From positions 67,521-131,520 of the forward strand of contig NZ_BSSA01000024.1 of assembly GCF_030268885.1 (NCBI RefSeq): 64,000 nt of DNA, in the 5' to 3' direction. Under the pieces are notes generated by a model. It had not been told where the DNA came from. It made no database searches and saw only the letters and a list, made by a program, of their open reading frames with translations. Position numbers and translations under genes: made by a program. The DNA is from Kitasatospora phosalacinea. GTDB lineage: Bacteria > Actinomycetota > Actinomycetes > Streptomycetales > Streptomycetaceae. Within the stretch, counting starts at the first letter, position 1; each line of letters starts with the position of its first letter. Shown here piece by piece: positions 16,445 through 24,660 of this stretch.

Positions 16445-16520
16445 GGTGCGGTGCTCCCGCGATGGCGCGGTGCTCTCGCGGTGGTGCGGTGGTGCGGTGG
16501 CGCGGTGCTCTCGCGGTGGT
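16445..16520. repeat. Short direct repeats between GT4 and PGT genes
   Basis: A 22-bp unit beginning GGCGCGGTGCTCTCGCGG occurs exactly at 16464-16485 and 16499-16520 (35-bp period), with a degraded third copy at 16445-16464. The spacer is otherwise made of GGTGCGGTG words. It looks like expansion by slippage in an untranslated spacer. Confidence 0.7.
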
Positions 16521-16527
16521 GGCGGTG

Positions 16528-17721
16528 TCAGTCGGTGGTCCAGCGCAGCCCGCGGCGGCGGGCGACGGCGGCGTAGGTCTCCAGCGAGACCCGGGCGACC
16601 GCGCGCTGGTCGAACCGGTCGAGGGCGCGGCGGCGGGCCGCCGCGCCCAGGCGTATCCGCAGCCCGGGGTCGGTGAGGAGCCGGTCGAGCGCGGTGGTCA
16701 GGGCGGCGGCGTCGGCCGCCGGGGACAGCAGCAGGTGCCGGTCGTGGGTGCCGATCTCGCGGCAGCCGCGGATGTCGCTGAGCAGCAGGGGCAGGCCGCT
16801 GGCGGCGGCCTCCATGCCGGAGCGGGAGAAGCCCTCCCGGTAGGAGGGGAGGACGAAGACGTCGAGGGCGGCGTACACGGCGGGCATGTCGTCGCGGGGG
16901 CCGAGGAACTCGAGGCCGGCCTCGGCGGCGCGCAGGGCGTCGGGCTTGTCGGGGTCGTCGGGGCCGATCCACACGAAGCGGGCCTTGCCGGCCAGCGCGC
17001 GGGCGGCTTCGGCGTACTCGCGGATGCCCTTCTCGGCGACCCGGCGGCCGACGCCGCCGACCAGCAACTCGTCCTCGGCGAGGCCGAGTTCGGTGCGCAG
17101 TCGGGCGCGCAGGGCGTCCCGGGCCGGGCCGGGGGCGGGGAAGCGGTCGAGGTCGACGCCGTTGCCGACCACGCGCGAACGCCCGGCGGGGACGCCCCAC
17201 TTGGCGAGCGTGGCGTGGTCCTCGGCGTTCTGGTAGAGCTCGGCGTGCGAGAAGCGGGCGGCGAGCGCCTCGGCGCCGAGCACGGCGAGCCGTTTGGCGA
17301 GCGGGTCGTGGGCCTGCGCCCACAGGCCGTGGCAGGTGTTGACGACCACGGGGACGCGGGCGAGCCGGCCCAGGACCCGTCCCAGGACGCCGGTCTTCGG
17401 GTTGTGGGTGTGCAGCACGTCGGGCCGGATCTCGCGCAGTGCGGCGAGCAGTTCGCGGGCGGCGGCGAGGTCGGCGCGCGGCTGCCAGGCGCGGGTGAGC
17501 GAGGGCAGCGGCCGGTGCCGGACGCCGAGCTGCTCGATCCGCTCCCGGTAGGGGCCGGGGGCGCTGATGCCGTAGGTGCGCAGGCCGTGCTCGACGTCGA
17601 CGGTCAGTTCGGTGGCGAGCAGCAGGTGCAGCGACATGTCGACGGTGGTGAGGTGGGCGACCCGCAGCGGGCGGCCGCCCTCGCCGCGCAGGCGCAGGGG
17701 CAGGGCGGGCTGTTCAGGCAC
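16528..17721 (-). CDS. GT4 family glycosyltransferase
   Basis: A 397-aa two-domain (GT-B) glycosyltransferase. The N-terminal acceptor domain begins RVAHLTTVDMSLHLLL and includes DVLHTHNPKTGVLGR. The C-terminal donor domain has VVGNGVDLDRF, GGVGRRVAEKGI and the EX7E-type signature SYREGFSRSGMEAAASGLP. It transfers a sugar to a lipid-linked intermediate, presumably soon after the adjacent initiating transferase. The GTG start overlaps the upstream deacetylase stop by 8 bp, so translation is coupled. Donor and acceptor are unknown. Confidence 0.87.
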   Translation of the reverse strand: MPEQPALPLRLRGEGGRPLRVAHLTTVDMSLHLLLATELTVDVEHGLRTYGISAPGPYRERIEQLGVRHRPLPSLTRAWQPRADLAAARELLAALREIRPDVLHTHNPKTGVLGRVLGRLARVPVVVNTCHGLWAQAHDPLAKRLAVLGAEALAARFSHAELYQNAEDHATLAKWGVPAGRSRVVGNGVDLDRFPAPGPARDALRARLRTELGLAEDELLVGGVGRRVAEKGIREYAEAARALAGKARFVWIGPDDPDKPDALRAAEAGLEFLGPRDDMPAVYAALDVFVLPSYREGFSRSGMEAAASGLPLLLSDIRGCREIGTHDRHLLLSPAADAAALTTALDRLLTDPGLRIRLGAAARRRALDRFDQRAVARVSLETYAAVARRRGLRWTTD

Positions 17722-18541
17722 CGGCGCCCACCGCCTTCGCGGTGGCGACGATCCGGGCGTAGGCGCGCTCCGGGAGGAGGCGGCCGTACAGCTTGGCCCG
17801 GAAGAAGTCGATCGGGTCGGTGCGCCGGACGGGGACGCGGTGGAAGCGGACCGGGTCGTGGCCGGGCAGGTTCCGGCCGACCCGGCCGGTGGCGGCGGTG
17901 CGGAAGCGGGCGCGCAGCGCGGCGTCCATGTGCGGGACGGGGCGGCCCCAGGTGTAGGCGAAGTGCCGGGGGCGGGTGCCGAGGTGCTCCTCGACGTCGT
18001 CGCCGCAGGCGTCGAGCTCGGCGGTGGTGAGCAGTTCGGGGCGGGCGTGGCTGCGGGTGTGGTTGGCGACGGTGCACAGCCCGGAGGCGGTCATCTCGCG
18101 CAGTTGCTCCCAGCTGAGGCCGGTGGCGGGGGCGCCCTTGGCGGTGGAGCCCTCCCAGCGCATCGGGGCGCCGACCAGGCCGCTGGCCAGGTAGACCGTG
18201 AACGGCAGGCCGCGCTCCCTGAGCAGCGGCCAGGCGGTCTCGTAGGTGTCGGCGAAGCCGTCGTCGAAGGTGAGGACGGTGCTGGGGGTGCGCAGGCCCG
18301 CGTCGAGGCGGTCGGCGGCGGTGTCCAGGGAGACCACCCGGCCGGGCGGGAGCTCGGCGAGCAGGTCGACCTGGGCGGTGAAGTCGGCGGTGGCGAGGTC
18401 GAGCTCGTCGACGGTGCCGCCGCCGACCCGGTGGTAGATGAGGACGGTGGCGCCCTCGCCGGGCACCCGTCCCGCCGCGCGGGCCAGCTGCTGCTTGACC
18501 TTCGACCGGATGCCCCCGGCCTGGGCGGCGCTGCTCGCCAT
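17714..18541 (-). CDS. NodB-type polysaccharide deacetylase
   Basis: A 275-aa carbohydrate esterase family 4 protein. STVLTFDDGFADT holds the metal-binding and catalytic Asp pair, and VANHTRSHARPEL has the H-x3-H metal site. FAYTWGRP corresponds to motif 3. There is no signal peptide, so it probably acts on a lipid-linked or nucleotide-linked intermediate in the cytoplasm. It is the first gene of the leftward block and overlaps the GT4 start. GAGGGGGA precedes the ATG by 3 bases. A 13-bp palindrome lies 145 bp upstream. Confidence 0.87.
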   Translation of the reverse strand: MASSAAQAGGIRSKVKQQLARAAGRVPGEGATVLIYHRVGGGTVDELDLATADFTAQVDLLAELPPGRVVSLDTAADRLDAGLRTPSTVLTFDDGFADTYETAWPLLRERGLPFTVYLASGLVGAPMRWEGSTAKGAPATGLSWEQLREMTASGLCTVANHTRSHARPELLTTAELDACGDDVEEHLGTRPRHFAYTWGRPVPHMDAALRARFRTAATGRVGRNLPGHDPVRFHRVPVRRTDPIDFFRAKLYGRLLPERAYARIVATAKAVGAGA

Positions 18542-18685
18542 GGATCCCCCTCGCGGTGCCCCCGCACCGGACCTGTGACTCCCCCGGCCCGCGGCTGCCG
18601 CGGGCGATGCGCATCACAGTAGGGGGAAGTGTGGGGTTGCTGCCCCCGAAACGTGAAAGAAGTGCGTAGGTAGGCCGAAAATCAG

Positions 18686-18698
18686 CCGGTCCGACCGG
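18686..18698. promoter_or_regulatory. Palindrome upstream of the leftward polysaccharide block
   Basis: CCGGTC, one base, GACCGG: a perfect palindrome 145 bp upstream of the deacetylase start, in the 261-bp gap before the small membrane protein gene. It is a possible regulator site; no regulator is assigned. Confidence 0.3.
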
Positions 18699-18802
18699 TC
18701 CTGTCCCATTGGTGGACGTTTTCCGGTCAGCGGGGGGTCAGAGGGGTCAGCGGGGTGTCGTCCGGACGGCGGCCGGGTCGGGGGCCGGGGCCGCCCGCTG
18801 CT

Positions 18803-19063
18803 TCAGGAGGTGGCGCCGCCGCGCGGGCGGAGCAGGCCGAGGCCGATCCGGACCAGCAGCAGCACCCCGGCGGCCAGGCAGCCCGCCACCGCCATCACCC
18901 AGGCCGGGCCGTCGGTCTCCGGGACCAGCACCGCCACCGCGATGCCCGTCCCGACGCAGACCAGGCCGACCAGGGCCAGCAGCAGCTGGTGGCGGCGCAG
19001 CGCGCAGCCGCCGAACAGGGCGGACCAGCGGGTAGCGGCGCGGTCACTTCGGGTGTCTGCCAT
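18803..19063 (-). CDS. Small two-TM membrane protein, unknown
   Basis: An 86-aa protein with a polar N-terminus and two hydrophobic helices (LLLALVGLVCVGTGIAVAVL and AWVMAVAGCLAAGVLLLVRI) ending in a basic RPRGG tail. I do not recognise the family. The start could be GTG at 19072 or ATG at 19063; GGAAGG lies too close to the latter to be ideal. No neighbour suggests a function. Confidence 0.5.
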   Translation of the reverse strand: MADTRSDRAATRWSALFGGCALRRHQLLLALVGLVCVGTGIAVAVLVPETDGPAWVMAVAGCLAAGVLLLVRIGLGLLRPRGGATS

Positions 19064-19072
19064 GCCTTCCAC

Positions 19073-19406
19073 GGTAACCCGGCGCCGGGGAGCGGGCCAC
19101 AGTCCTCCGGCCCTTGCGCGACCCCGCCCGACCGCCCCGCGGCCCCCGCCCGCAAGGGCGTCCGGGCTCCTTCCGGGCCCCTCCCGGACCGCCCGCGAAA
19201 TCTCGCCGTCCGGCGTACAACCATCCCGGGACGTCGTGGGTCTCCACTACATTGAGCGATCCAGGAGCCGTCCGACGAGCGGAATCGGGAGTGTCCGCCG
19301 CGGGCTAGATCACTCGGGTGCGGAGCCGCCGCGCCCGGGGTCGGAGGCCGGGCTCCGCCTGCCGACGGTACCGCCACGCCGCTTGTCGGCGACCGAGGGG
19401 GGAACC
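19073..19406. other. 334-bp intergenic stretch
   Basis: Divergent gap between the small membrane protein and the second deacetylase. TACATT at 19248-19253 is a weak -10 candidate for the rightward gene. A strong GAGGGGGGAA ribosome site ends it. I see nothing else. Confidence 0.4.
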
Positions 19407-20408
19407 GTGTCGTACGCCACCACTGCCGCTGCCGTCTGCGCCCCGCCCCAGCCCGTCGTCCCGTCGTCCAGCGCGGCCGCCCCGCACCGCTCCCGGGAGC
19501 GGGACCGGGGCAGTTGGCTGCGCTTCAGCCCGGCCCAGCCGCTGTTCCGGGCCCGCGCCGCGCAGCGCCTGGCCGTGCTGGCGTACCACGGGATCACCGA
19601 CCCGGCCTCGTTCGGCGCCCAGCTGGACCGGCTGCGGCGGCTGGCCACCCCGGTGTCGGTGCAGGACGTGGAGCGGGCGCTGGCCGAGGGGCGGCCGCTG
19701 CCGCCGCGCTCGGTGCTGGTGACCTTCGACGACCCGGACCGCACCGTGCTGCGGCACGCCCTGCCGGAGCTGGTGGCCCGGCGGGTCCCGGCGGCCGCGT
19801 TCGTGATCGCCGAGCTGGTCGGCACCGAGAAGCCGTTCTGGTGGCACGAGGCCGCGTTCCTGGCCCGGCACGGCGGCCGGGCCAGGATGCTGCCCGGCGG
19901 CGCCGACCCCGGCCGGGTGCTGGCCCTGCTCAAGGCCATGCCCGACCCGGACCGCCGCCGCAGCCTGGCCGAGCTGCGGGTCTCCGCGCACCGCCGCCCC
20001 CCGGTGCAGGAGCAGCTGCGCCCCGAGGACCTGTGCACCCTGCGGGACGCGGACGTCGCGGTCGGCAACCACACCCTGGGGCACCCCTCGCTGCGGCGCT
20101 GCGACGAGGCGACCGTGCACGCGGAGATCACCGGCGCGCACCGGGCGCTGACCCGCTGGCTGGGCGAGGCCCCGTCCGCGTTCGCCTACCCGGACGGCGG
20201 CTTCGACGAGCGGGCGGACGCGGTGCTGCGCCGCCTCGGCTACCGGCTCGGCTTCCTCTCCGACCACCGGCTGGGCCCGCGGCTGCCCGCCCACCCGCTG
20301 CGGATCAGCCGGCTGCAGGTCGACTCGACCACCTCGACGCGGCGCTTCGACACCATCCTGTCCGGCCTGGAGCCGGCGGTGCAGCGCCTGCTGGGGGCGC
20401 AGGCGTAG
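19407..20408 (+). CDS. Polysaccharide deacetylase family protein (variant motif 1)
   Basis: A 333-aa NodB-fold protein. VAVLAYHGITD leads into the fold; VTFDDPDRTVLRH is motif 1 with the Asp pair kept but the usual following Gly replaced by Pro. GNHTLGHPSLRRC supplies the two metal histidines, and FAYPDGGFDERAD is motif 3. No signal peptide is seen; the first 40 residues are Ala/Ser/Pro-rich. GTG at 19407 follows GAGGGGGG. It lies between polysaccharide blocks and probably trims or modifies an intermediate. The changed motif may alter the active-site loop. Confidence 0.8.
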   Translation: MSYATTAAAVCAPPQPVVPSSSAAAPHRSRERDRGSWLRFSPAQPLFRARAAQRLAVLAYHGITDPASFGAQLDRLRRLATPVSVQDVERALAEGRPLPPRSVLVTFDDPDRTVLRHALPELVARRVPAAAFVIAELVGTEKPFWWHEAAFLARHGGRARMLPGGADPGRVLALLKAMPDPDRRRSLAELRVSAHRRPPVQEQLRPEDLCTLRDADVAVGNHTLGHPSLRRCDEATVHAEITGAHRALTRWLGEAPSAFAYPDGGFDERADAVLRRLGYRLGFLSDHRLGPRLPAHPLRISRLQVDSTTSTRRFDTILSGLEPAVQRLLGAQA

Positions 20409-20416
20409 CGCTGCCG

Positions 20417-20475
20417 CGGACGGCACCGAGGCCCGCGCCCCCTGGTGCCCGGGGGTGCGGGCCTCGTGCCGTCCG
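20417..20475. terminator. Strong bidirectional terminator
   Basis: 10 + 9 bp stem with a single bulged C (20417-20436 with 20457-20475) between the convergent deacetylase and nitrate-transporter genes. Confidence 0.7.
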
Positions 20476-20488
20476 GGGCGGCGGACGG

Positions 20489-21712
20489 TCAGTCGGCGGC
20501 GGTGGGGCGGATGCCGCGCATCCGGCCGATCGCGTAGACGGAGCCGGCCAGGGCCAGGTCGGAGAGCAACATGAACCCGATCGAGTAGCTGCCCTTGGCG
20601 CTGTAGATCGCGCCCATCACCAGCGGCGGGACGAAGCCGCCCAGGCCGCCGATCGCGCCGACGATGCCGGTCACCGAGCCGACCTGGGCGACCGGCGTGA
20701 CCTGGGCGACCAGCGCGAACACCGAACCGCTGGTGGTGCCGAGGCCGGCCGCCATCACCAGGAAGGCGATGGTGCCGATCGGGCTGAGGTCCGGGTCGAA
20801 GGCCTGGACGATCGCGAACAGCGCGGTGACCGCCAGCGCCCAGCAGGTCACCACGGCCGGGTGGACCCGGTCCGACAGCCAGCCGCCGAACGGCCGGAAG
20901 ACGACCGTGACCAGCGCGAACCCGGCGGCCTTGGTGCCCGCGTCGGTCGCCGACAGCTCGTACCAGGTCTTCAGGTACGTCGGCAGGTAGACGCCGAACG
21001 CGACGATGCCGCCGAACCCGATCGCGTACAGCGCCGACAGCTCCCACGTCACCCGCAGCCTCCCGGCCCGGCCGAGCCGGGAGGCCAGCGAGGCGGTCGG
21101 CACCACCCGGTCGGGGCGGTCGCGCAGCAGGAAGAAGGAGACCACGGTGTACGCGGCCAGGGCGATCGCCATCACCCAGAACGGCAGGTCGTGGCCGTGC
21201 TTCCACAGCCGCGGCGTGAAGTACCCGGAGAGCGCGACGCCGCCCATGCCCATGCCGAACACGCCGACGCCCAGGCCGCGCTTGTGCGGCGGGAACCAGG
21301 AGTTCACCAGCGGCACGCCGATCGCGAAGGTGGTGCCGCCGAGCCCGAGGAGGAACCCGACCACCAGCAGCGCCCCGTACGAGCTGCGGGCCGGGATCAG
21401 CAGCAGCACCGGGACGATGGTGAGCGCCGACATCAGCGGGAACATCAGCCGCGCCCCGAAGCGGTCGGTCAGCGCGCCGACCGGGACGCGGCCCAGCGAG
21501 CCGACGATCACCGGCACCGCGACCAGGAAGGACTGGGCGAAGGACGACATGTGCAGCGTCTTGTCGAACTCGCCCGCCAGCGGGGCGATCAGGTTCCACG
21601 CCCAGAAGGTCAGCGCGAAGCCGACGGTGGCGACCACCAGGTTGGTGTAGGCCGTTCCCGACACCTTGTCGTCGGCCGGCACCCGCTCGTTCGATGCTGT
21701 CAGCTGTCCCAT
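20489..21712 (-). CDS. narK: NarK-type nitrate/nitrite MFS transporter
   Basis: A 407-aa 12-TM transporter of the nitrate/nitrite porter family. It has FALTFWAWNLIAPLAGEF in TM1, RVPVGALTDRFGAR (motif A region), and the nitrate signature glycine-rich helices LGLGGTTFAIGVPLVNSWFP and later GAIGGLGGFVPPLVMG. It moves nitrate in or nitrite out for assimilation or respiration. No nar or nas genes are next to it. The ATG is at 21712. It is divergent from the racemase gene. Confidence 0.88.
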   Translation of the reverse strand: MGQLTASNERVPADDKVSGTAYTNLVVATVGFALTFWAWNLIAPLAGEFDKTLHMSSFAQSFLVAVPVIVGSLGRVPVGALTDRFGARLMFPLMSALTIVPVLLLIPARSSYGALLVVGFLLGLGGTTFAIGVPLVNSWFPPHKRGLGVGVFGMGMGGVALSGYFTPRLWKHGHDLPFWVMAIALAAYTVVSFFLLRDRPDRVVPTASLASRLGRAGRLRVTWELSALYAIGFGGIVAFGVYLPTYLKTWYELSATDAGTKAAGFALVTVVFRPFGGWLSDRVHPAVVTCWALAVTALFAIVQAFDPDLSPIGTIAFLVMAAGLGTTSGSVFALVAQVTPVAQVGSVTGIVGAIGGLGGFVPPLVMGAIYSAKGSYSIGFMLLSDLALAGSVYAIGRMRGIRPTAAD

Positions 21713-21835
21713 GGGACCAACCCTGGGCGGGCGTGGTGCCGGGGGGCGGGAACGCGCCCGCGCGCTGGTCGTACCGTCAGTCGGACGGAGCAGGCCGGAG
21801 GCCCCTGCCGCACGTCCCGCCCGGAGGGCACGGGG

Positions 21836-21841
21836 TAGAGT
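21836..21841 (+). promoter_or_regulatory. -10 box of the racemase gene (leaderless)
   Basis: TAGAGT, 8 bases before GTG at 21850. Transcription would start at or next to the start codon; this also argues against the in-frame GTG at 21844. Confidence 0.4.
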
Positions 21842-21849
21842 CGGTGCTC

Positions 21850-22608
21850 GTGAAGATCGCCCTCGTGGACTCCGGAATCGGACTGCTCGCCGCCGCCGCC
21901 GCGATCCGCCGGGCCCGGCCCGACGCGGACCTGGTCGTCTCCTGCGACCCCGACGGCATGCCCTGGGGGCCGCGGACGCCCGAGGACATCACCGCGCACG
22001 CCCTCGCCTGCGCCCGGGCCGCGGTCGAGCACCGGCCGGAGGCGCTGGTGGTGGCCTGCAACACCGCCACGGTGCACGCGCTGGCCCGGCTGCGGACCGA
22101 GTTCGAGCCCGGCCTGCCGGTGATCGGGACGGTGCCCGCGATCAAGCCGGCCGCGGCGGCCGGCGGGGTGGTGGCGATCTGGGCGACCTCGCGGACCACC
22201 GGCAGCGCGTACCAGCGCGGGCTGATCACCGAGTTCGGCGGGGGCGCGGAGGTCCACGAGGTGGCCTGCCCGGGGCTGGCCGAGGCCGTGGAACGGGCCG
22301 ACGAGGCCGCGATCGCCGCCGCCGTCGCCTCGGCCGCCGCCCGCACCCCCGCCGGGACCACCGACGTGGTCCTCGGCTGCACCCACTACGAGCTCATCGA
22401 CGACCGGATCGCCGCCGCCCTCACCGGCCCCGTCCGGCTGCACGGCTCGGCCGACGCGATCGCCGCCCAGACCCTGCGCCGCCTCGACCCCGGCACGCCC
22501 CCCGGCGGCGGCACCCTGACCGTGCTGCACTCGGGCCGCCCGTCCGCCCTGCAGGCCGAGGCGCTCGCCTACCCGCAGGGCGCCCTGCTGACGGCCGCCC
22601 GGGTCTGA
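21850..22608 (+). CDS. Aspartate/glutamate racemase family protein
   Basis: A 252-aa protein resembling glutamate racemase MurI. It starts KIALVDSGIGLL (family: GVFDSGVGG). The two catalytic cysteines are visible in VACNTATVHAL and VLGCTHYELI. MurI makes D-glutamate for peptidoglycan, but this copy has a weakened N-terminal motif and may be an accessory racemase. GTG at 21850 is chosen from the leaderless promoter and the family N-terminus. It is divergent from narK and 82 bp before hpnB. Confidence 0.75.
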   Translation: MKIALVDSGIGLLAAAAAIRRARPDADLVVSCDPDGMPWGPRTPEDITAHALACARAAVEHRPEALVVACNTATVHALARLRTEFEPGLPVIGTVPAIKPAAAAGGVVAIWATSRTTGSAYQRGLITEFGGGAEVHEVACPGLAEAVERADEAAIAAAVASAAARTPAGTTDVVLGCTHYELIDDRIAAALTGPVRLHGSADAIAAQTLRRLDPGTPPGGGTLTVLHSGRPSALQAEALAYPQGALLTAARV

Positions 22609-22678
22609 CGCCCGGCCGCGGCCGCACCCGGACCGCCCCGGGCCGTCGTGCCTCGGGGTCGGCCGGGGCCGGATCGGG

Positions 22679-22684
22679 CAGACT
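22679..22684 (+). promoter_or_regulatory. -10 box of the HpnB-like gene, inside a small hairpin
   Basis: CAGACT, 6 bases before GTG 22691. It sits in the centre of CGGGCA-GAC-TGCCCG, a palindrome touching the start codon. Confidence 0.35.
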
Positions 22685-22690
22685 GCCCGG

Positions 22691-23854
22691 GTGACGGTCC
22701 TGTGGTGGGTCTCGGTGGCGGCGTTGCTGGTGTGGGTGTGGCTGGCGCTGGGCCACGGCGGGTTCTGGCGCACCGACCAGCGGCTGCCGCGCGGGGGCGG
22801 CCGGCCCGCCCGGTGGCCTCCGGTGGTGGTGCTGGTGCCGGCCCGGGACGAGGCGGAGGTGCTGCCGCTCTCGTTGCCGAGCCTGCTCGCCCAGGAGTAC
22901 CCGGGGCGGGCCCGGGTGGTGCTGGTGGACGACCACAGCACGGACGGCACCGGCGAGCTCGCCCGGGAGCTGGCGCGGCGCACCGCCGGGCTGGAGCTGG
23001 CGGTCACCACTCCCCCGCCGCTGCCCGAGGGGTGGACCGGCAAGCTGTGGGCGCTGCGGCACGGGGTCGAGCAGGCGGCGGACGCCGAGTGGCTGCTGCT
23101 GACGGACGCCGACATCGCGCACCGGCCGGGCTCGCTGCGGGCGCTGGTCGCGGCTGGTGAGGGCGGCGGCCTGGACCTGGTCTCGCAGATGGCCCGGCTG
23201 CGGGTCGCCACCCGCTGGGAGAAGCTGATCGTCCCCGCGTTCGTGTACTTCTTCGCCCAGCTGTACCCCTTCCGCCGTTCCAACCGCCCCCGTTCCCGGA
23301 CGGCCGCCGCGGCCGGCGGCTGCTCGCTGGTGCGGCGCTCCGCGCTGGAGCGGGCGGGCGGGGTCGCGGCGATCCGCGGCGCGGTCATCGACGACGTGTC
23401 GCTGGCCCGGGCGGTCAAGCGCACCGGCGGCCGGACCTGGCTCGGCCTCGCGGACCTGGTCGACTCCGTCCGCCCGTACCCCGGCCTCGGGCCGCTGTGG
23501 CGGATGGTCTCGCGCAGCGCGTACGCCCAACTCCGGTACTCTCCGCTGCTGTTGGTGGGGACGGTGGCGGGTCTGGCGCTGGTCTACCTGGTGCCGCCGG
23601 TGGCCGCGCTGGCCGGGGCCGCGGCCGGGGCGTGGTGGACCGCCGGGGCGGGGCTGGCGGCGTGGGCGGTGATGGCCGGGACGTACCTGCCGGTGCTCCG
23701 CTACTACGGGCAGCCCGCGGCGGCGGCCCCGCTGCTGCCGTTCACCGCGCTGCTGTACCTGCTGATGACCGTCGACTCCGCCGTCCAGCACTGGCGCGGC
23801 CGCGGCGCCGCCTGGAAGGGCCGCACCTACCCGCAGCCGCAGCGCGCCGAATAG
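22691..23854 (+). CDS. hpnB: HpnB-like GT2 glycosyltransferase
   Basis: A 387-aa membrane-bound GT2 enzyme. It has one N-terminal TM helix, a GT-A catalytic domain (VVVLVPARDEAEVL, VDDHSTDGTG, LLLTDADIAHR) and a C-terminal multi-TM region. The segment GGCSLVRRSALERAGG and the overall layout match hopene-associated glycosyltransferase HpnB. No squalene-hopene cyclase or other hpn gene is in the window, so it is either separated from its pathway or reused for another lipid or polymer. The assignment is from remembered family features. Confidence 0.75.
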   Translation: MTVLWWVSVAALLVWVWLALGHGGFWRTDQRLPRGGGRPARWPPVVVLVPARDEAEVLPLSLPSLLAQEYPGRARVVLVDDHSTDGTGELARELARRTAGLELAVTTPPPLPEGWTGKLWALRHGVEQAADAEWLLLTDADIAHRPGSLRALVAAGEGGGLDLVSQMARLRVATRWEKLIVPAFVYFFAQLYPFRRSNRPRSRTAAAAGGCSLVRRSALERAGGVAAIRGAVIDDVSLARAVKRTGGRTWLGLADLVDSVRPYPGLGPLWRMVSRSAYAQLRYSPLLLVGTVAGLALVYLVPPVAALAGAAAGAWWTAGAGLAAWAVMAGTYLPVLRYYGQPAAAAPLLPFTALLYLLMTVDSAVQHWRGRGAAWKGRTYPQPQRAE

Positions 23855-23871
23855 GCCCCGGCCGGGACGGG

Positions 23872-23877
23872 CAGGAT
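23872..23877 (+). promoter_or_regulatory. -10 box of the methyltransferase gene (leaderless)
   Basis: CAGGAT, 6 bases before ATG 23884. Confidence 0.35.
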
Positions 23878-23883
23878 CCCACG

Positions 23884-24624
23884 ATGGAGCGTCACGAGAT
23901 CTCGCGGGTCGCGCACCGCGACCACCCGATCGCCGCCCCGCTCTCCGACGGGTCGGTGCGGGAGCTGCTGGAGCGCCTGCTGCGCGGCCGGTCCGAGGGG
24001 CGGCTACTCGACCTGGGCTGTGGTGAAGCCCCGTGGCTGGTACGGGCGTTGGCCGCGCACCCCGCGCTGCGCGCGGTCGGCGTGGACACCGACCCGGACG
24101 CGCTGCGCGCCGCCCTGCGCAGCGCGCAGCAGCTCGGCGTCGAGCGGCGGATCGGCCTGCACCACCGGGACGTCCGGGAGTTCACCACCGTCGACCCCTT
24201 CGACGCCGTGCTCTGCGTGGGCGCGGCGCACGCCTTCGGCGGGCTCGGCCCGGCGCTGGCCGCGATCGGCCCGCTGCTGGCGCCGGGCGGTGCGGTGCTG
24301 CTCGGCGAGGCCTACTGGGAGGGCGAACCGACGCCGTCGGCCGGGGAGTTGTTCGGCGAGGGGGTCCGCGACCTGGCCGGGACGGTCGCCGCGGTCCGGG
24401 AAGCCGGCTGGCTGCCGGTCGCCGGGCACACCTCCAGCCGGGCCGAACTCGACGCCTACGAGTGGGCCTGGACCGGCTCCCTCACCGACTGGGCCCTGGA
24501 CCGGCCCCCGGGCCCCGACCGCGAGCAGGCCCTCCGGGCGGCGGCCGAGCACCGCGAGCAGTGGCTGGGCGGCTACCGGGACGGCTTCGGCTTCGTCACG
24601 CTGGTGCTGCGCCGGAGCTCCTGA
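23884..24624 (+). CDS. SAM-dependent class I methyltransferase
   Basis: A 246-aa Rossmann-fold methyltransferase. RLLDLGCGEAPWLVRALA is the SAM-binding motif I, VGVDTDPDAL the acidic strand 2 end, HHRDVREF and DAVLCVGAAHAFGG motifs II-III, and LLAPGGAVLLGEAYW strand 5. The aromatic, acidic C-terminus (YEWAWTGSLTDWAL) resembles a group of small-molecule methyltransferases. The substrate is unknown. It follows hpnB by 29 bp but seems to have its own leaderless promoter. A hairpin terminator follows. Confidence 0.82.
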   Translation: MERHEISRVAHRDHPIAAPLSDGSVRELLERLLRGRSEGRLLDLGCGEAPWLVRALAAHPALRAVGVDTDPDALRAALRSAQQLGVERRIGLHHRDVREFTTVDPFDAVLCVGAAHAFGGLGPALAAIGPLLAPGGAVLLGEAYWEGEPTPSAGELFGEGVRDLAGTVAAVREAGWLPVAGHTSSRAELDAYEWAWTGSLTDWALDRPPGPDREQALRAAAEHREQWLGGYRDGFGFVTLVLRRSS

Positions 24625-24625
24625 C

Positions 24626-24652
24626 CGGCCGGGGGCGGCCGCGCCCCGGCCG
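24626..24652. terminator. Convergent terminator
   Basis: Perfect 9-bp palindromic stem (24626-24634 with 24644-24652) between the methyltransferase and glycosyltransferase stops. Confidence 0.55.
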
Positions 24653-24660
24653 ACGCGGCG

